DNA of 27,793 nucleotides, taken from contig BFEA01000408.1 of NCBI GenBank assembly GCA_003427395.1, positions 617,045 through 644,837 of the forward strand, in the 5' to 3' direction. Every line of letters begins with the position of its first letter. The first letter of the stretch is position 1. The stretch comes from Chara braunii (taxonomy: Eukaryota; Streptophyta; Charophyceae; Charales; Characeae). A program made the position numbers and the translations under genes. The notes under the pieces were generated by a model. It was not told where the DNA came from. It was given only the letters and a program-made list of their open reading frames with translations, and searched no databases. Below, one piece after another: positions 27,720-27,793 of the stretch.

Positions 27720-27731
27720 TGGTATCAGAGC
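27720..27731 (+). other. Primer-binding site for initiator tRNA-Met
   Basis: TGGTATCAGAGC is complementary to the 3' end of plant initiator tRNA-Met including CCA, the commonest primer of plant LTR retrotransposons. Minus-strand cDNA synthesis would start here. The internal region of the element begins after it and leaves the window at 27793. Confidence 0.92.
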
Positions 27732-27793
27732 AGGCTTTCCTCCCTGCTCCTCTCCCCCACCCACCCCACATATCAGTTGCCACGTGGCTTGAG

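Overview
This is nuclear eukaryotic DNA, most likely from a plant-lineage genome. A streptophyte (charophyte) alga such as Chara is my best guess, made from memory of how these retroelement proteins look; it was not searched. The signs are decayed Ty3/gypsy-type LTR retrotransposons, a primer-binding site matching the 3' end of plant initiator tRNA-Met, a nuclear-type tRNA-Asp sequence, GTAAG-type splice donors, TATA-bearing repeats, and no operon or bacterial gene arrangement. Scattered N characters mark uncertain consensus, and some apparent frameshifts sit at them.

Layout. 1-1.1 kb: a decayed acidic plus-strand coding remnant, then a two-copy 231-bp tandem repeat. 1.16-8.7 kb: a minus-strand chromodomain-bearing Ty3/gypsy element. 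Reading right to left it has gag with a CCHC knuckle, protease, reverse transcriptase, RNase H, integrase and chromodomain, with an LTR fragment on its 3' side (1156-1470). It carries several in-frame stops, frameshifts and a changed integrase catalytic residue. 9.4-9.6 kb: a long poly(T) tract. 10.3-12.3 kb: no clear gene product, but a run of minus-strand splice-donor-like sites preceded by related short peptides, suggesting a multi-exon minus-strand gene.

12.6-13.45 kb holds the most unusual object. Ten hairpins share an almost invariant 19-nt apical segment, while their stem arms differ from copy to copy and stay complementary. It is followed by 141-bp tandem units with TATA-like motifs (13.6-13.95 kb), inside a tract that looks more AT-rich than its flanks. 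14.2-16.3 kb contains diverged TATA-bearing repeats and a probable LTR end. That end is followed by a nearly full-length antisense copy of tRNA-Asp including CCA, fused directly to a plus-strand integrase C-terminal fragment (16350-16948). After a possible 195-bp intron comes a gag-like ORF with two copies of one domain (17166-18510).

18.6-21.1 kb: a minus-strand gag/protease remnant of another element. 22.6-24.5 kb: a 390-codon open frame of unknown function with a predicted membrane segment, and a decayed coding-like tract after it. 26.2-27.8 kb: LTR fragments in direct and inverted orientation, ending in a plus-strand LTR and initiator-Met primer-binding site that open another element running off the right edge.

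Most recognisable coding sequence is retrotransposon-derived and broken. No intact cellular gene of known function was identified.
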